A stretch of 64,000 nt of DNA from Diadophis punctatus similis (GCA_023053685.1 JALIGW010000005.1:27472001-27536000); one strand, 5' to 3'; positions 22,335-34,337 are shown, counted from the first letter of the stretch. Numbers and translations: made by a program. Notes: a model not told the origin generated them from the sequence alone.

Positions 22335-22413
22335 ATAATTAAGCAGAAACTCAACAGACTTTGGCTATGTGACACAAGCAAATGATAGTGGTAGCTAGAA
22401 GATGGATGGACAG

Positions 22414-22580
22414 CAGCGGTGGGTTGCTCCCGGTTTGGCCCGGTTGTACGAACCGGTAGCGTCGGTGGGGGGAGGCTCCGCCCACCCACCTGGGATGCTT
22501 CTGCACATGCGCAAAAGCATCGTGCGTGCAAGAGAGAGCACGCACGAACCAGTAGTAATGGGTTTTAGAACCCACTACTG
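22414..22580. mobile_element. hAT-like MITE, 167 bp
   Basis: It starts cagcggtgggttgctcc and ends gaacccactactg. Flanks atggacag (22406-22413) and atggaccg (22581-22588) match at 7 of 8. The interior includes gaaccggtagcg and tctgcacatgcgcaaaagc. Confidence 0.85.
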
Positions 22581-23449
22581 ATGGACCGAATGAAAGAACT
22601 CATAAGAATATTATTGGAAGAGCTAATTATAGATAATTATCAGGGTCCAGTTGAAATGCAGGCCATCTGTCCCTAGCAAAGATGAGACTAAACTTTATCT
22701 AGAGAACAGTTCCTTGAGAGGTCTGAATGGTACGTTAAACTTATCCCTGTCCCCACATAATAATAGGCATTTTCCTTTAAATAAATAGAAATAGAAACGA
22801 ACCTATCTCCAGGATATGGCACGTATTTCTATCAAATTCAGCATACCTCAACCTCTTAAAGTGTGCATGCAAATTTCACCGCATCCTATTAACGAAGTCT
22901 TGAATTTGTAATTTCCAGAAATTACAATAAGTAAATATTGGTCTGACCCTTGTTGATGCTTTAGGTAGACAGTAGAGGTAGACAGTCTAAGTCCCAGGCT
23001 CTTTTTTCCCTCCACCTTCTTCTTTGGAAGAAGAAGATGGAGCTTCTTTGTTTCTAAGTTCCATTGCATTCATGTCCCTGTCTCTTTAGCCTAATGAAGA
23101 ATTTCTATGCAAACATATTAACAGAAGCATGTGGCATTTTGCAGATTTAAACATTTCCACCTTCAGCTTTTTTTTAGTTCATTCATGAATTAGAATAAAG
23201 TTACAATTTTAATAGTGATATTACTTAAACCAACAGGCTCCTGTGTCCAACCTCAATTATGAGCGGCAGTTATGCTAGGCCATCATATTTCATGATTTCC
23301 CCATCTCCTAAAAATGCAGTCCAATGATGCTGATTGAGAAATGAGAAGTTCAAGAGTCATAACATGATCGTGCTGTGCTAGTACCTCCATGATATGAAAG
23401 TTAAATGTATGCAAAAACATGGTTTTCTTATTATTATTTTTTCTTAATA

Positions 23450-23515
23450 TTTCATTTATTTATTTGTACTCTGCCTTTATTATTTTTACAAATAACTAGT
23501 ATAAAAATACAATGA
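23450..23515 (-). repeat. SINE 3' fragment
   Basis: The words catttatttatttgtactctgcctttatt resemble, in reverse, the 3' end of the squamate SINE seen at 55915-56205. Short and diverged. Confidence 0.4.
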
Positions 23516-23972
23516 GGGAATAGAGGAGGAAAAGAGAAAGAAACAAAAAAAGAATGACATCTTTTTCTTTTGCCACTGTCATTCAACTATTTGCAGATCT
23601 TTGAATTTTGTGATTTCCTCTTATTCTTTGTCTTCTCTCCTGCTCTTTCCAGGTACTGCCACATCAACTAATCTAGGTCTGTATCTGAAGTTTCAAGAAA
23701 CATTTTGCATGCTCAAGACTTGACTTTCTAATGGGAACGGAAGCAGAGAGACAGAAGTAGAATGTGCAACAATCACAGAGAGTCTTCTGAACAATAGTTT
23801 CATTCATACTTGGCAAAATATACAGATTTGTCCATGTAAGGATTAATACAATACTTTCCAAATGCACTGTATTTAGATATTTTGATTCTGCTTTCTAAAA
23901 TATTTTTCTATTAGTGTAACTTATGTAAGTGCAAGCTATTATAATATTACAGTTACCATTCTCAGAGACTAT

Positions 23973-24472
23973 GTTGTTGTTGTTGTTGTTGTTGTTGTTA
24001 GTCAGAAGTCGTGTCCAACCAATTGCGACCCCATGGACAACGTTCTTCCAGGCCTTCCTGTCCGCTACCATACCCTGGAGTCCATTTAAGCTCATGCCAA
24101 CTGCTTCAGTGACTCTACCAGCCACCTCATTCTCTGTCGTCCCCTTCTTCTTTTGCCCTCAATCGTTCCCAGCATTAGGCTCTTCTCCAGTGAGTCCTTC
24201 CTTCTCATTTGGTGGCCAAAGTATTTGAGTTTCATCTTCAGGATCTGGCCTCTAAAGAGCAGTTAGGGTTGATCTCCTCTAGGACTGACCGGTTTGATCG
24301 CCTTGCAGTCCAAAGGACTCACAGGAGTCTTCTCCAGCACCATAGTTCAAAGCCTCAATTCTTTGGCACTCAGCCTTCCTTATGATCCAATCTTCACAGC
24401 CATACATTGGAACCTGGAAAACCATAGCATTGACTATACACACTTTTGTTGGCAGGGTAATGTCTCTGCTTT
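23973..24472 (-). pseudogene. Bov-B (RTE) LINE 3' end
   Basis: On the minus strand the last residues of Bov-B ORF2 are visible: GLQGMVADRKAWKNVVHGVA, then WTRLL. A (AAC)n tail follows, seen as (GTT)n at 23973-24000. The body contains gcgaccccatggac, the hallmark Bov-B 3' end. Target duplications tcagagactat flank it at 23962-23972 and 24473-24483. It is heavily 5'-truncated. Bov-B is the likely mobiliser of the Sauria SINEs in this window. Confidence 0.9.
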
Positions 24473-24587
24473 TCAGAGACTATATCTCCCAGCAAAAGAG
24501 AAAGGGTGGCTATGATGTTATAGGTAGTTTCTGCAAATCAGTGCAAACAATAGTAACCATTGACTGAATTTCTTCCTAGATTGGTGT

Positions 24588-24779
24588 CTATGGAGAGTCT
24601 CAGTCATCCAGGTCATGGTTGTCCCAAAGGTGCTTTTTCAAGAGGCAACTGGACTTTCTGGTTTTTCTTTGAATACGTTTCAGTTCTGAAGCTGAAGAAG
24701 CTTCTTGGATGAGAAGCGAAACATCTTCGAAGAAAAACCAGTAAGTCCAGTTGCCTCTTGAAAAAGCACCTTTGGGACA
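24588..24779. mobile_element. Penelope-like terminal palindrome with 15-bp target duplication
   Basis: The outer arms (gtcccaaaggtgctttttc / gaaaaagcacctttgggac, and gaggcaactggactttctgg inverted at the other side) form a large hairpin around gcttcttggatgagaagcg and aaacatcttcg. Copies of ttcctagattggtgt flank it at 24573-24587 and 24780-24794. I assign it to Penelope-like retroelements from the recurring vertebrate motif of the loop, not from coding sequence. Confidence 0.6.
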
Positions 24780-26006
24780 TTCCTAGATTGGTGTTACATC
24801 AGACTTTCCAATCCAGCTTCCACCATTTGGCAACATTCAAATTTACTGGAATCTACCACAGCTCTAATAAATTGGTGGGAAGGATGATTGTGGCAGATGT
24901 AATTCAACGTATTAGAAGGTCAGATTATGGAAAGCTGATCGAATTTCTTTTCCCAATATGAACAAAATATTGTTTTGTCTATTTGAGAAATATATGAGCA
25001 TTAATATGACAGTATGAAGAATGTAGCCTAAAAAAAAGTGTAATAAAAATATTGGCTCAAACTACCTTTTAAGAAACAAACCCTGCAAATATTTGGTCTT
25101 AATTACCTTTTCACTGTCATACATCACAAGACAGAACTATTGCAATTATTGTTCCTCCCAAACCTCACCTTGGGCAGCAGAATCTAAGTTTGCAAATATT
25201 TTGCATTCCATTTCCAATTTCCTGGGCTAAAGACAACTCAAAACACACACTAACTTATTTTGTGGTTCTGCATCAGAAGAACACAATCGTCACAAAGCAC
25301 TGAAATAGCCTTTTTGCACTGTTTGCACTTTGTGCCCAAAAATGACAACTCAACTTTAAATGCAATTCTTTAAAAAAAAGAACATTAACCATTCTAGTTC
25401 ATTATTCAGAAGAATTAGATTTTAAAGGCGAGCTAAGAATGTAGGTATCATATTACACAAAGGTGTACACAAACCAACCCAAGAAGACTAGAGTGTTCAG
25501 AGATCACATTCCAAGGCTATTTAAAATACAAATGGGGTCTCATTTATTTTTTGCTTGTTTTTTTCCCTGAATTTAGGATGTATGTATGCCCTATCATCTA
25601 AATCTGGGAGTAATGAAAGGGCAGCAACATGTGGTTTACTTTTTCATCAATGTGTGTTGTTATTGTCAGAGAAAATGTTTTGCTTCAAGTGCCAGATACC
25701 TTGACTGGCTTTATGTCTTATATAGCATATTATGAACGTGACAGGATGGAACCATTTGTGTTGGTTGACTCAAGTTAATCATAGGCTAAGACAACATTTT
25801 CCCTTTTGCACATACAGAAGTCAAATCAATTTTATCTGAACACCAGTGTAAGGACAGCTTCTCCGTTACATTAGATTAGTATACAAATCTCTGACCTCGG
25901 AGGAATATTTTTAATTACAAAAAATATTTAGCAAATAAAACCCTGAACAAGCAGCAGCAGCAAAGGGAGAGAAGTCAAAGGTTTGCCTTTTTGGGACTAT
26001 CTAGCT

Positions 26007-26142
26007 CAGTGTTTCCCAACCTTGGCAACTTGAAGATATCTGGACTTCAACTCCCAGAATTCCCCAGCCAGCATTCGCTGGCTGGGGAATTCTGGGAGTT
26101 GAAGTCCAGATATCTTCAAGTTGCCAAGGTTGGGAAACACTG
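26007..26142. mobile_element. Perfect-hairpin hAT MITE, 136 bp
   Basis: It starts cagtgtttcccaaccttgg and ends with the exact reverse complement. The two 66-bp arms are identical, separated by the 4-base loop attc at 26073-26076. No clear target duplication is seen, only agct next to both ends. Confidence 0.9.
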
Positions 26143-26969
26143 AAGCTGTTGAGACTTATTGCAAGGTACCTTAGGAGCCATTCTGAAGTCAGGCAGAGAC
26201 TGAATGACTGAAAGGCTAAGATCAGAATTTGTATGGCCATAAGTTATGAGAGTTTGCTTTAAGGAGAAAAATCATCTTCAATGTTTTTGCAGAATCCCAT
26301 CTCAGGGTCTAGACATTAAACCACTTGGATGTTCTACTAACTTTTATAATAAAATTATATAAAAAGAAAACAAAGCATAATCATTATGTTTTGAATTTCA
26401 AGTTTTTACAGTCTCATCCATCTCACTGTTTTGTCCAAGTAATTTTATTAAAAGTTTGGGTTAACGCTATAAAAAGATAATATAAATCAAAAAGAGAAAA
26501 AGAGGAAATAAATATATATATCTATATAAAGAAAAGAAAGAGACCCCAATTTCCCCCAAAATCCAAGTTAACAATAAAAAATCCAAACAGAGCTCTAAGA
26601 TTGTAGCATTAATTAATATATACAAAACTCAATAGTTCATATTTTGTCTCTTAACTGTAACAAAATCCCATTTAAAAGTTATGAAAGGGTCCCAATATTC
26701 TATTATAAACAAAATAAAAACCCACAATTTCACATGACAGAGACAATTTCTCCTTTACAAAAGATAAGGCTCAATACTCAACTTTCCTAATAACAAACAT
26801 TTCACAGGTATAAAGAAATCCCAGCATCCTAGTATAGAAAAAAAAAAACACCTAAAGTTTAATATGACAAATAAAAAGAACTTCTGTAAAAAGGCAAACT
26901 CTCCAAAATTCCTTACTTTTAATTAAGAGAAATATATATAATTAGAATATATTAAAATAAATATAATTA

Positions 26970-27050
26970 TAATAAATATACGCACACACACATTATACAC
27001 ACACACACATCAGTATATACATACATACATATACATACACATATGTGTGA

Positions 27051-27090
<40 letters not shown>
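26970..27090. repeat. Compound CA / TACA / TG / GA microsatellite
   Basis: CA, ATAC, GTGT and GAGA repeats run together. They continue as (TG)n at 27245-27285, on the far side of a MITE. Confidence 0.95.
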
Positions 27091-27094
<4 letters not shown>

Positions 27095-27242
27095 AGTGGG
27101 TTCTAAAACCCGTTGCTACTGGTTCGTGCGTGCGTTCACGCGCACAAAGCTTCTGCACATGCGCAGAAACGTCCCGGGAAGGTGGGCGGAGCCTCCCGCC
27201 GCTACCGGTTCATAGAACTGGGCTGAACCAGAAGCAACCCAC

Positions 27243-27244
<2 letters not shown>
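27091..27244. mobile_element. hAT-like MITE inside a microsatellite
   Basis: It starts gtagtgggttctaaaac and ends aagcaacccactg. The interior includes ctgcacatgcgcagaaac and accggttcatag. It divides a GA/TG microsatellite, so a target duplication cannot be read. Confidence 0.75.
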
Positions 27245-27289
<45 letters not shown>

Positions 27290-27445
27290 GCAACTTTGAC
27301 ATCATATTCATTATAATCAAATCCAGGAAGATATACGTAAATAAATCCACAAAAGATTACCCAGATCTTGTCCCATTTTCCCCCTGATCAATAAAGCTCT
27401 ATGCTCTGTGATTCTCAACATATTTATCCACTTGTTTGCTTACAC

Positions 27446-28572
27446 TAAGGTGACCAGACGTCCCGATTTTGGCGGGACAGACCCGCTTTTTAATGCTTTG
27501 TCCCGCGTCCCGCCCGCCCTCTTAAAAAGTCCCGATTTTTGAGCCCCCGCTTCTTCCTCCAGCCAGACGTGCGCCCGAGCGACAGGCTTCCGATTCAGTC
27601 CCCTCTATTCACAGGGTGGCGCGGGGCGGGGCAGAGCGAACCCTGGGGGGGAGCGCCACTTTGCACTTGTCCCATGAGGCCATGCTAAGTGTGCCGCGGC
27701 AAAAGGGGCGGGGCAGGGCGGGGCGTGCGTCCTACCTGAGACTTTTCCCGGTAGCAGCTTCAGTCGCGTTCCTTGCTAATAGCGTCCAGAGCAGAGCAGC
27801 CCCTCCCAGAAGATCGCGAGACGTTATCTTCTGGGAGTGGCTGCTCTGCTCTGGGCGCTATTAACAAGGAACGCGACTGAAGCTACCGGGAAAAGTCCCA
27901 GGTCAGACGCGCGTCTCGCGCTGGGGGTTGGGGGGGGGGCAGGACTGGCGGACGGGACGGGGCGCGCGTCCGACCTGGGACTTTTCCCGGTAGCTTCAGT
28001 CGCGTTCCTTGCTAATTGGCGCCCAGAGCAGAGCAGCCTCTTCCAAAAGATAACGTCTCACGATCTTCTGGGAGGGGCTGCTCTGCTCTGGGCGCTATTA
28101 GCAAGGAACGCGACTGAAGCTACCGGGAAAAGTCCCAGGTCGGACGCGCGTCTCGCGTGGGGGTTGGGGGGCGGGGCAGGACTGGCGGACGGGACAGGGT
28201 GCGCGTCCGACCTGGGACTTTTCCCGGTAGCTTCAGTCGCGTTCCTTGCTAATTGGCGCCCAGAGCAGAGCAGCCTCTTCCAAAAGATAACGTCTCACGA
28301 TCTTCTGGGAGGGGCTGCTCTGTTCTGGGCGCTATTAGCAAGGAACTCGACTGAAGCTACCGGGAAAAGTCCCAGGTAGGTAGGACGTACAGTGGCCTCC
28401 CGCGTCCCCCCTCCCCCCCTCCCCCCCCACCTCACCTGGACGCCGACATTTGCTGTTTTGCCCTCTGCGCATGCGCAGCGTTCTGCGCATGCGCAGAGGG
28501 CAAAACTCAAATGGAGAAACCCACCCCCGTCAATGGTGTCCCGCTTGAAGAAAAAAAAATCTGGTCACTTTA
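27446..28572. mobile_element. hAT-like element with three tandem palindromic units, 1127 bp
   Basis: The termini taaggtgaccagac and tctggtcacttta are inverted. Perfect 8-bp duplications gcttacac flank it at 27438-27445 and 28573-28580. The interior is very GC-rich and holds three copies (about 27732, 27971 and 28208; period about 238 bp) of a unit that is itself an inverted repeat. The arms run from gacttttcccggtagcttc through gcgttccttgctaa to cagagcagagcagcc and back. Near the right end two TGCGCATGCGCA palindromes lie at 28466-28477 and 28484-28495. Long open frames here only reflect the GC-rich repeat. Confidence 0.9.
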
Positions 28573-28784
28573 GCTTACACAGAATGCAACTCCTTTTCAT
28601 TCAATGATATAGTTTCCAGAAAAATAAACCATAAAATCATCTGATTTGAATTGACCACTGCCTTAGTGTAACTCACCGGTATCAAGGATGTCTATGTTAG
28701 CTGTAATCATTATTCATTTTACAATTTTGAGTTTCCCAAGTGACAAGCCTCTAATATTATCTTTATGGTGATATTAACTAGTAG

Positions 28785-29075
28785 CTTTATCTTCTGTTGG
28801 CTTTTATTGCTATTGTCTTCCATTATTCCAAGCACCAGGATCTTTTCCAATGACTTTTAGCTTCACGTTATATGTCCAAAACATTTGGTTTTTTAGTTCT
28901 TCCAGGAAGCAGTCTGCTTCATGTCATCTAGTTTTGAAGGATCGTTTGTTCTGCAGTCCATGTAATTCTCAACAGTTTTTGCCAGCATCGTAATTCAAAG
29001 GCATCCATTTTGCTTTATCCAGCCTTCTGATGTTCCAGCTTTCATAACCATATGTTGCAATTGGAAAACCTTAAG
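28785..29075 (-). pseudogene. Old Bov-B-like LINE fragment
   Basis: Read against the copy at 23973-24472 it shares the order of words: ccaaaacatttggtttt, ttctgcagtccatg, cagccttctgatg, ttcataaccatatgttgcaa, ttggaaaacc. It is much more diverged and lacks the 3' end. Confidence 0.6.
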
Positions 29076-29363
29076 AGGATAAAGCAATAACAACAGCTCT
29101 ACACTTACGTATAAATTAAATGTTGGTTCCTTTGCTGAATAATGTGTTTGTGAACAAAACAATACTTGCTTTTTACTTTGAAAATTAACAATGTATAAAA
29201 TTAACATAAACTTTTGTTGTCTTTGATTGTACTAAGAGTCAAAGTTATTTTCATATACACTTAATATGGTATTTTTTAAAAATCCAGAAATCAGGAGTCC
29301 CCATTCTTACCTCGCCATTCTCAGCATTATAAGATGCTTTAAATTACAATTAGTGCTATTTGT

Positions 29364-29830
29364 GAGGACGTGATGGAGCAGTGGCTTAATGATAATGGAA
29401 CTGTCAGCCAAATATGGTCTGCACTCCACTGGTTTGAGCCCAGTTCTGCAAGATAGGATGAGCTCCCGCCGCTCAGTCCCTAGTTCCTGCCCACCCAGCA
29501 GTTCGAAAGCATGTAATATTGCAAGTAAATAAATGGGTACCACTTCGGTGGGGAAATCCTAATTGTATTTGTGTGCATGGAAAGTGGAAGCTAACACTGG
29601 ACCTGGTCAGAAAAAAGGCAACGCAGCGTGAGGCGAGGTAAGGCAAGACCGGAGGAGGAGCCCGGAAGAACCAGAAATCTGAGCACCGCTAGTCAGCTCC
29701 CTGCGGTGCATCAAGGATAGGCACACAAGTTCTGAACAGAATGAACTAGCAATTTAGGCTGTCAGGACTGCATTGTGTGTCTAGCATGTGTAGATCTCCC
29801 TAACATTGTATGCCCTATGCTGAATAAATA
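29364..29830 (+). mobile_element. tRNA-derived SINE, full length with target duplication
   Basis: The head has an A box (tggagcagtggcttaatg) and a B box (ggtttgagcccag). The body carries gagctcccgccgctcag, cccagcagttcgaaagcatg and aagtaaataaatgggtacc, the signature of a common squamate SINE. The 3' end is gctgaataaata. Copies of agtgctatttgt at 29352-29363 and 29831-29842 flank it. Confidence 0.85.
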
Positions 29831-30328
29831 AGTGCTATTTGTAATATGAAGAGTTCTAAATCAGCAATTAATGGATTCTGAGTCTCTGTGATCTATTTAT
29901 TTTTAAATAATGCTGATACAAACCATTAGAATGATGGTTTCAAAATAATCGGATGCAATGGGAAGAAAATCACAGTGGAATCATTTACCTTTTTCATATT
30001 AGAAATTCTTTAAAACCTACATCCACATCCAAATTACAACAGGGCAGGCATTCTTGCACAAACTTCTTAAACTGCCAAAAAAGCTGCCCGAAGACCTGCT
30101 CAAAGGCAATTAACACTCCCGTTTTTGTAAGTGATTAACGATGAAACTAAAATTAGCACAAGACCTGAGCGAAGCAGACTTTTAAAATTGACAATTTTAC
30201 TTGTTATTGTTAAATCTTACTAAAGATTAAAAAGGCATTTCCATTCTACAAAATAACCAGTTTTAGTTTTAGATTCTAATCAATGTACCTTCTAGAAATC
30301 CTGCCTCAAATTAGTAGTAGTCAAAAGA

Positions 30329-30523
30329 ATGAAACAGAAAACCAAATCAATTTCAAACTTTAAAAGAGCATGCCTTGCAGAGTTCAAAGCAAAAATGATG
30401 GAGTTCCTATAGACAATGAAGACTCGGTCAAAACAATGAAACAGAAAATCAAATCAATTTCAAACTTTAAAAGAGCATGCCATGCAGAGTTCAAAGCAAA
30501 AATGATGAAGGAGTTCCTATAGA
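30329..30523. repeat. Recent tandem duplication, about 106-bp period
   Basis: The block aatgaaacagaaaa[c/t]c, aaatcaatttcaaac, aaaagagcatgcc, gcagagttcaaagcaaaaat, gagttcctatagacaa occurs at about 30329-30413 and again at 30435-30523, with few differences and one 3-bp insertion. Confidence 0.9.
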
Positions 30524-30596
30524 CAAGCATCAGCTATATCATTGTCATCTTCCAAATAAGAAAATCCTGTGTGCATTTCAATAGTGAAAATCCTAC

Positions 30597-31645
30597 ATTT
30601 TTATTAGTTTATGATATAAAATACAAAAATACAAAAGAAAGTAGTAGAAAAATAGGGGAGGCAGAAGGGAAGGGAAGTGTGTAGGGAAAGAGGAAAAAGA
30701 AAGAAAAGGCGTTGACTTCCAACTTCTTTGGGTGCAGTAAAATAAGATAATAGTATCAAAACTCAGCTTTTTACTTTTATAAAATAGTATAAACTAGCCA
30801 TTTCTATAACAGTAAAATCAGAGGTGGGTTCCTACCAGTTCTAATCGGTTCTTTAGAACTGGTAGTAGTTCGGTGATGACGTCACAGAGCCTGTTCTGTC
30901 AGTGTCTCCGTGGGTGCCACCATCTTGGATTTCGCTTCTGCGCATTCACAGAAGCTAATTTTTGCTTCTGCGCATGCGCAGAAGCCATTTTTTATTGCTG
31001 TGGGCATGCGCATGCGCACACGGTGCAACCCTGAGCGAACCGGCAGCAAAAGGATCCAGAACCCACCCCTGAGTAAACCTATCTAATAGATAAAAAAAGT
31101 TTCATTTTTTTCCACCTCAAGGACAATGTCCAGAAATTGTTTCCAAGTAGAAACAAAATTGATTGTGATTGTTTTTCTTTAATCAAAGGAGTCAATTTGG
31201 CCATCTCTGCTAACTCCACCAACTTTTGCAGCCATTCTTCCATTGTGGGAATCAAAATGTCCTCCCATTTTTATGCAAAAAGTAATCTTGCTGCCATCAA
31301 CACATATAACGGAAAATCTTACATTTGTTTAGAAATAAGAAATACGATTTCTAATGGAAGAGTTCTAATGGAAGTTACTAAAAAAAGTAATTGTCCATTT
31401 AAAATTTCTGTCCCTTTATGGTTTCATCTTTACTTTGGCCACAGGATTTAAGAACCATTTGTTTAATTTTTCAATATGCACTTCCTGAGTGGTGGGCTTG
31501 CAAAATGTTCACTTTCTTTTTGCAGATAAGTTTCCCAAATGGATTCCTTAAGGCATCCCAAACGATTAATGTATCAGTAAGACCCAGATGTTCTTTTTAT
31601 ATTCCACAAAGAATATTTTTAGAAGTGACATATTTAGAAATCATC
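30597..31645 (-). pseudogene. L1 ORF2 C-terminal fragment, interrupted by a MITE
   Basis: On the minus strand 31315-31140 encodes a decayed L1 C-terminal region: a match to LMAARLL, then WEDI, then MEEWLQKLVELAEMA-type residues, reading into LFLLGNNF. It has many stops and frameshifts. The left part (30597-30720, starting ttttattagtttatgat) may be its 3' UTR. A hAT-like MITE (30819-31071) is inserted between. Confidence 0.6.
30819..31071. mobile_element. hAT-like MITE, 253 bp
   Basis: It starts cagaggtgggttcctacc and ends agaacccacccctg. Flanks agtaaaat (30811-30818) and agtaaacc (31072-31079) agree at 6 of 8. It carries TGCGCATGCGCA at 30969-30980 and gcatgcgcatgcgcac near 31004. Confidence 0.8.
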
Positions 31646-32714
31646 TAGATTTAGCTATGTTATAATTCTTACATTTCAGAAAGACACTGCAGCATGGTCT
31701 AAGACTGCAAAGAGTCCACGATATAATGCATGATGTCATTCACCAAAGCAGAAATTAAAAAAATAATCTAAAATCATTTTGAGGTTTTCCCACTAATTTT
31801 ATTGAAGATTATATTATACAAATAAAATAAATACAATCTACACGGTACAGAAAAAATATAGGAAAAGAAGAAAAGAAAAATATTGATCTCTCGATTTGCA
31901 TCTGCCATCAGCTTCAAAATTATTGGGCAAATACAGTAACATTCTCAGGGAATGTAACTAAACGTATTGATTAATTGATTCTATGTCATCAAGTCATTTT
32001 TTTTAATTCCTAGCAACCGCATAGATAGCTCAGTACTTGGAGCAAAGAACAGCAATATTCTGTTTTGTCTTAATGTTTTAGGATGTAATTAATTACTTTG
32101 CAAACAGAAACAAAAAATAACAACAGAAGGAAGAGAGAAAAATATGTTCACATTATACTATTAATCTATGTTTAGAATCATTTGTCTAACTTAGCAAATA
32201 AAGATTAAATATATACTATTTTGTGTCTGTACCACATATGGAACTACTTTATTAGTGAAGATTCCTAGTGACACAATTGTAGTTCCAATATTTAGAGGTA
32301 ATGTCTTCAAAACCTTGTATAACAGACAAAAAATAGACGGTTCCTTCTTTCTTATATTAATCTTTTAGAGATTGTAAGAATGTATAATATAAATTTTCAT
32401 GCCACTGGTTTGTGTCCTGTATATCAAAAGCAAGGCACAGGACAAACCTATGGGCATTCATAAAAACAATGAGTCTTCCAAAAGAAAATCAGTGTAAGAC
32501 AGTGTACATTTGTAGACAAAGTGTTCCAATTTGGCTCTCTTATGACCATTATACCATCCTTGACATGATCAAAATTCGGGGGGGGGTGTAACCACGTTTA
32601 TGACTGTCATTGGGGTTCCACGGTCACATGATTGCCATTTGCATCTTCACAGCCAGCTTCAAACAATAAAGAAGACAGCAGTAAAATTGCAAGTTACACG
32701 ATATATTCTTTAAT

Positions 32715-34337
32715 CATCATCATCATCATTCTCTTTTAACGACCCCATAATCCCTTGCGGGGTGGAGTCTGGGCAACTGAATAGAGCTGAGTGTTAACTG
32801 GCCAGATTCCCTTTCAATCGGGTTTCAGGCCCGGCTACAGCACAGAAACTGCTTTGGTCACCCTGATGGATGATCTCTGGCGAGCCCAGGATAGTGGTCA
32901 TTCCTCCATCCTGGTGCTACTTGACCTCTCAGTGGCTTCTGATACCATTAACCATGGTATCCTTCTGCGCCGACTTGGTGAGTTGGGAGTGGGAGGCACC
33001 GTTCTTCGGTGGTTCTCCTACCTCTCCGATAGGACGCAGTCGGTGTTGACAGGGGGGCAGAGGTCGAGCCCTAGGCCCCTGATTTGCGGGGTGCCTCAGG
33101 GCTCGGTCCTCTCACCCATACTGTTTAACATCTACATGAAACCGCTGGGTGAGATCATCCGACGACATGGGGTGAGGTATCAGCAGTATGCTGATGATAC
33201 CCAGTTGTACATCTCCACCCCGTCTCAATTCAGGGAAGCAGTGGATGTGATGTGCCGATGCCTGGACGATGTTAGGGTCTGGATGGGAATGAACAGGCTC
33301 AAGCTCAACCCTGACAAGACCGAGTGGCTATGGATATTGCCTCCTAGGGACTTTGTCGACTGCCCCTCCTTGGTTCTCGGGGGAGAGAAATTAACTCCCT
33401 CGGAACAGGTTCGCAATTTGGGTGTCCTTCTAGACCCACAGCTAAAATTGGATCAACATCTATCAGCTGTGGCTAGGAGGACCTTTGCACAGGTTCGCCT
33501 GGTGCACCAATTGTGACCCTACTTGGAGAGAGAGGCTTTACTCACGGTCACTCATGCCCTCATCACCTCACGTCTGGATTACTGTAATGCGCTCTACATG
33601 GGGCTACCCTTGAAGAGCATCCGGAGACTGCAATTGGTGCAAAATGCAGCTGCGCAAGCCGTAGTGGGTGTCCTAAGGTACACCCACGTAACACCTATTC
33701 TCCGCCAGCTGCATTGGTTGCCCATTAGTCTCCGGATGCAATTTAAGGTGTTGGTTTTGACCTTTAAAGCTCTACATGGCTCAGGGCCAGGATACCTGCG
33801 GGACCGCATCCTACCACATACCTCCCTACAACCAGTTAGGTCCCACAGAGTTGGTCTCCTCCGGGTCCCTTCAGCCAAGCAATGTCGGCTGGCGGGCCCG
33901 CGGGGGAGAGCCTTCTCTGTGGGAGCTCCGGCTCTCTGGAACCAACTCCCCCCGGAGATCCAGATTATTCCCACCCTGCTGGCCTTCCGTAAAGCCATTA
34001 AAACATGGCTCTTCCGGCAGGCGGGGTGATATTGAGATATCCCATGTATGAAAGTTGATGCGTTTTTAATTTTTTGTAATTTTTAATCATTTTATGGTTT
34101 TATATTGTTCTTATATTATGCTGTACGCCGCCCTGAGTCCCATGGGAGTTGGGCGGCCTATAAGAATCATTAATAAAATAAAAAAATAAATTCCCTTCCT
34201 GTCGCCAATGCAGTGTTTTTTTCAGCAGATATATTCTGTGTGCGCCAAGAGAGAGAAATATCTGCCTATACCTAGGATCAAACTCACAGCCTCCTGATTG
34301 TGAGGCGAGAGCTCCACCTCTAGGCCACCGCACCACT
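32715..34337 (-). mobile_element. Sauria SINE with intact Bov-B tail, split by an L2 insertion
   Basis: The tRNA-like head is at the right (rc of cctaggatcaaactcacagc, gcgagagctccacctctagg), and the Bov-B-like tail with (ATC)n is at the left (tcatcatcatcatcattctc, aacgaccccataatccc). An 18-bp target duplication cacgatat[a/c]ttctttaat lies at 32697-32714 and 34338-34355. The SINE sequence is continuous if 32814-34189 is removed. Confidence 0.93.
32814..34189 (+). pseudogene. 5'-truncated L2 LINE inside a Sauria SINE
   Basis: Frame 32815-33516 continues into 33523-34029 with one in-frame stop, TGA at 33514-33516, where the related copy at 1005-3810 has CGG. This is a typical CpG decay. The reverse transcriptase region begins at QSGFRPGYSTETALVTLMDD and keeps the catalytic YADD (about 33186-33197). 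The 3' hairpin and (AATA)n tail are at 34120-34189. The host SINE word attccctt is present on both sides (32806-32813 and 34190-34197), which is the target duplication. The Met start of the apparent 241-residue frame belongs to the SINE, not the LINE. Confidence 0.92.

Noticed and set aside
27732..28370. Tandem repeats as a CRISPR array
   Set aside because: The units are about 238 bp without short unique spacers and lie in a vertebrate transposon. There are no cas genes.
27837..28379. 180-codon open frame with internal protein repeats
   Set aside because: The repetition mirrors the 238-bp tandem palindromes in a hAT element. Stop-free reading follows from high GC content, and both strands look similar.
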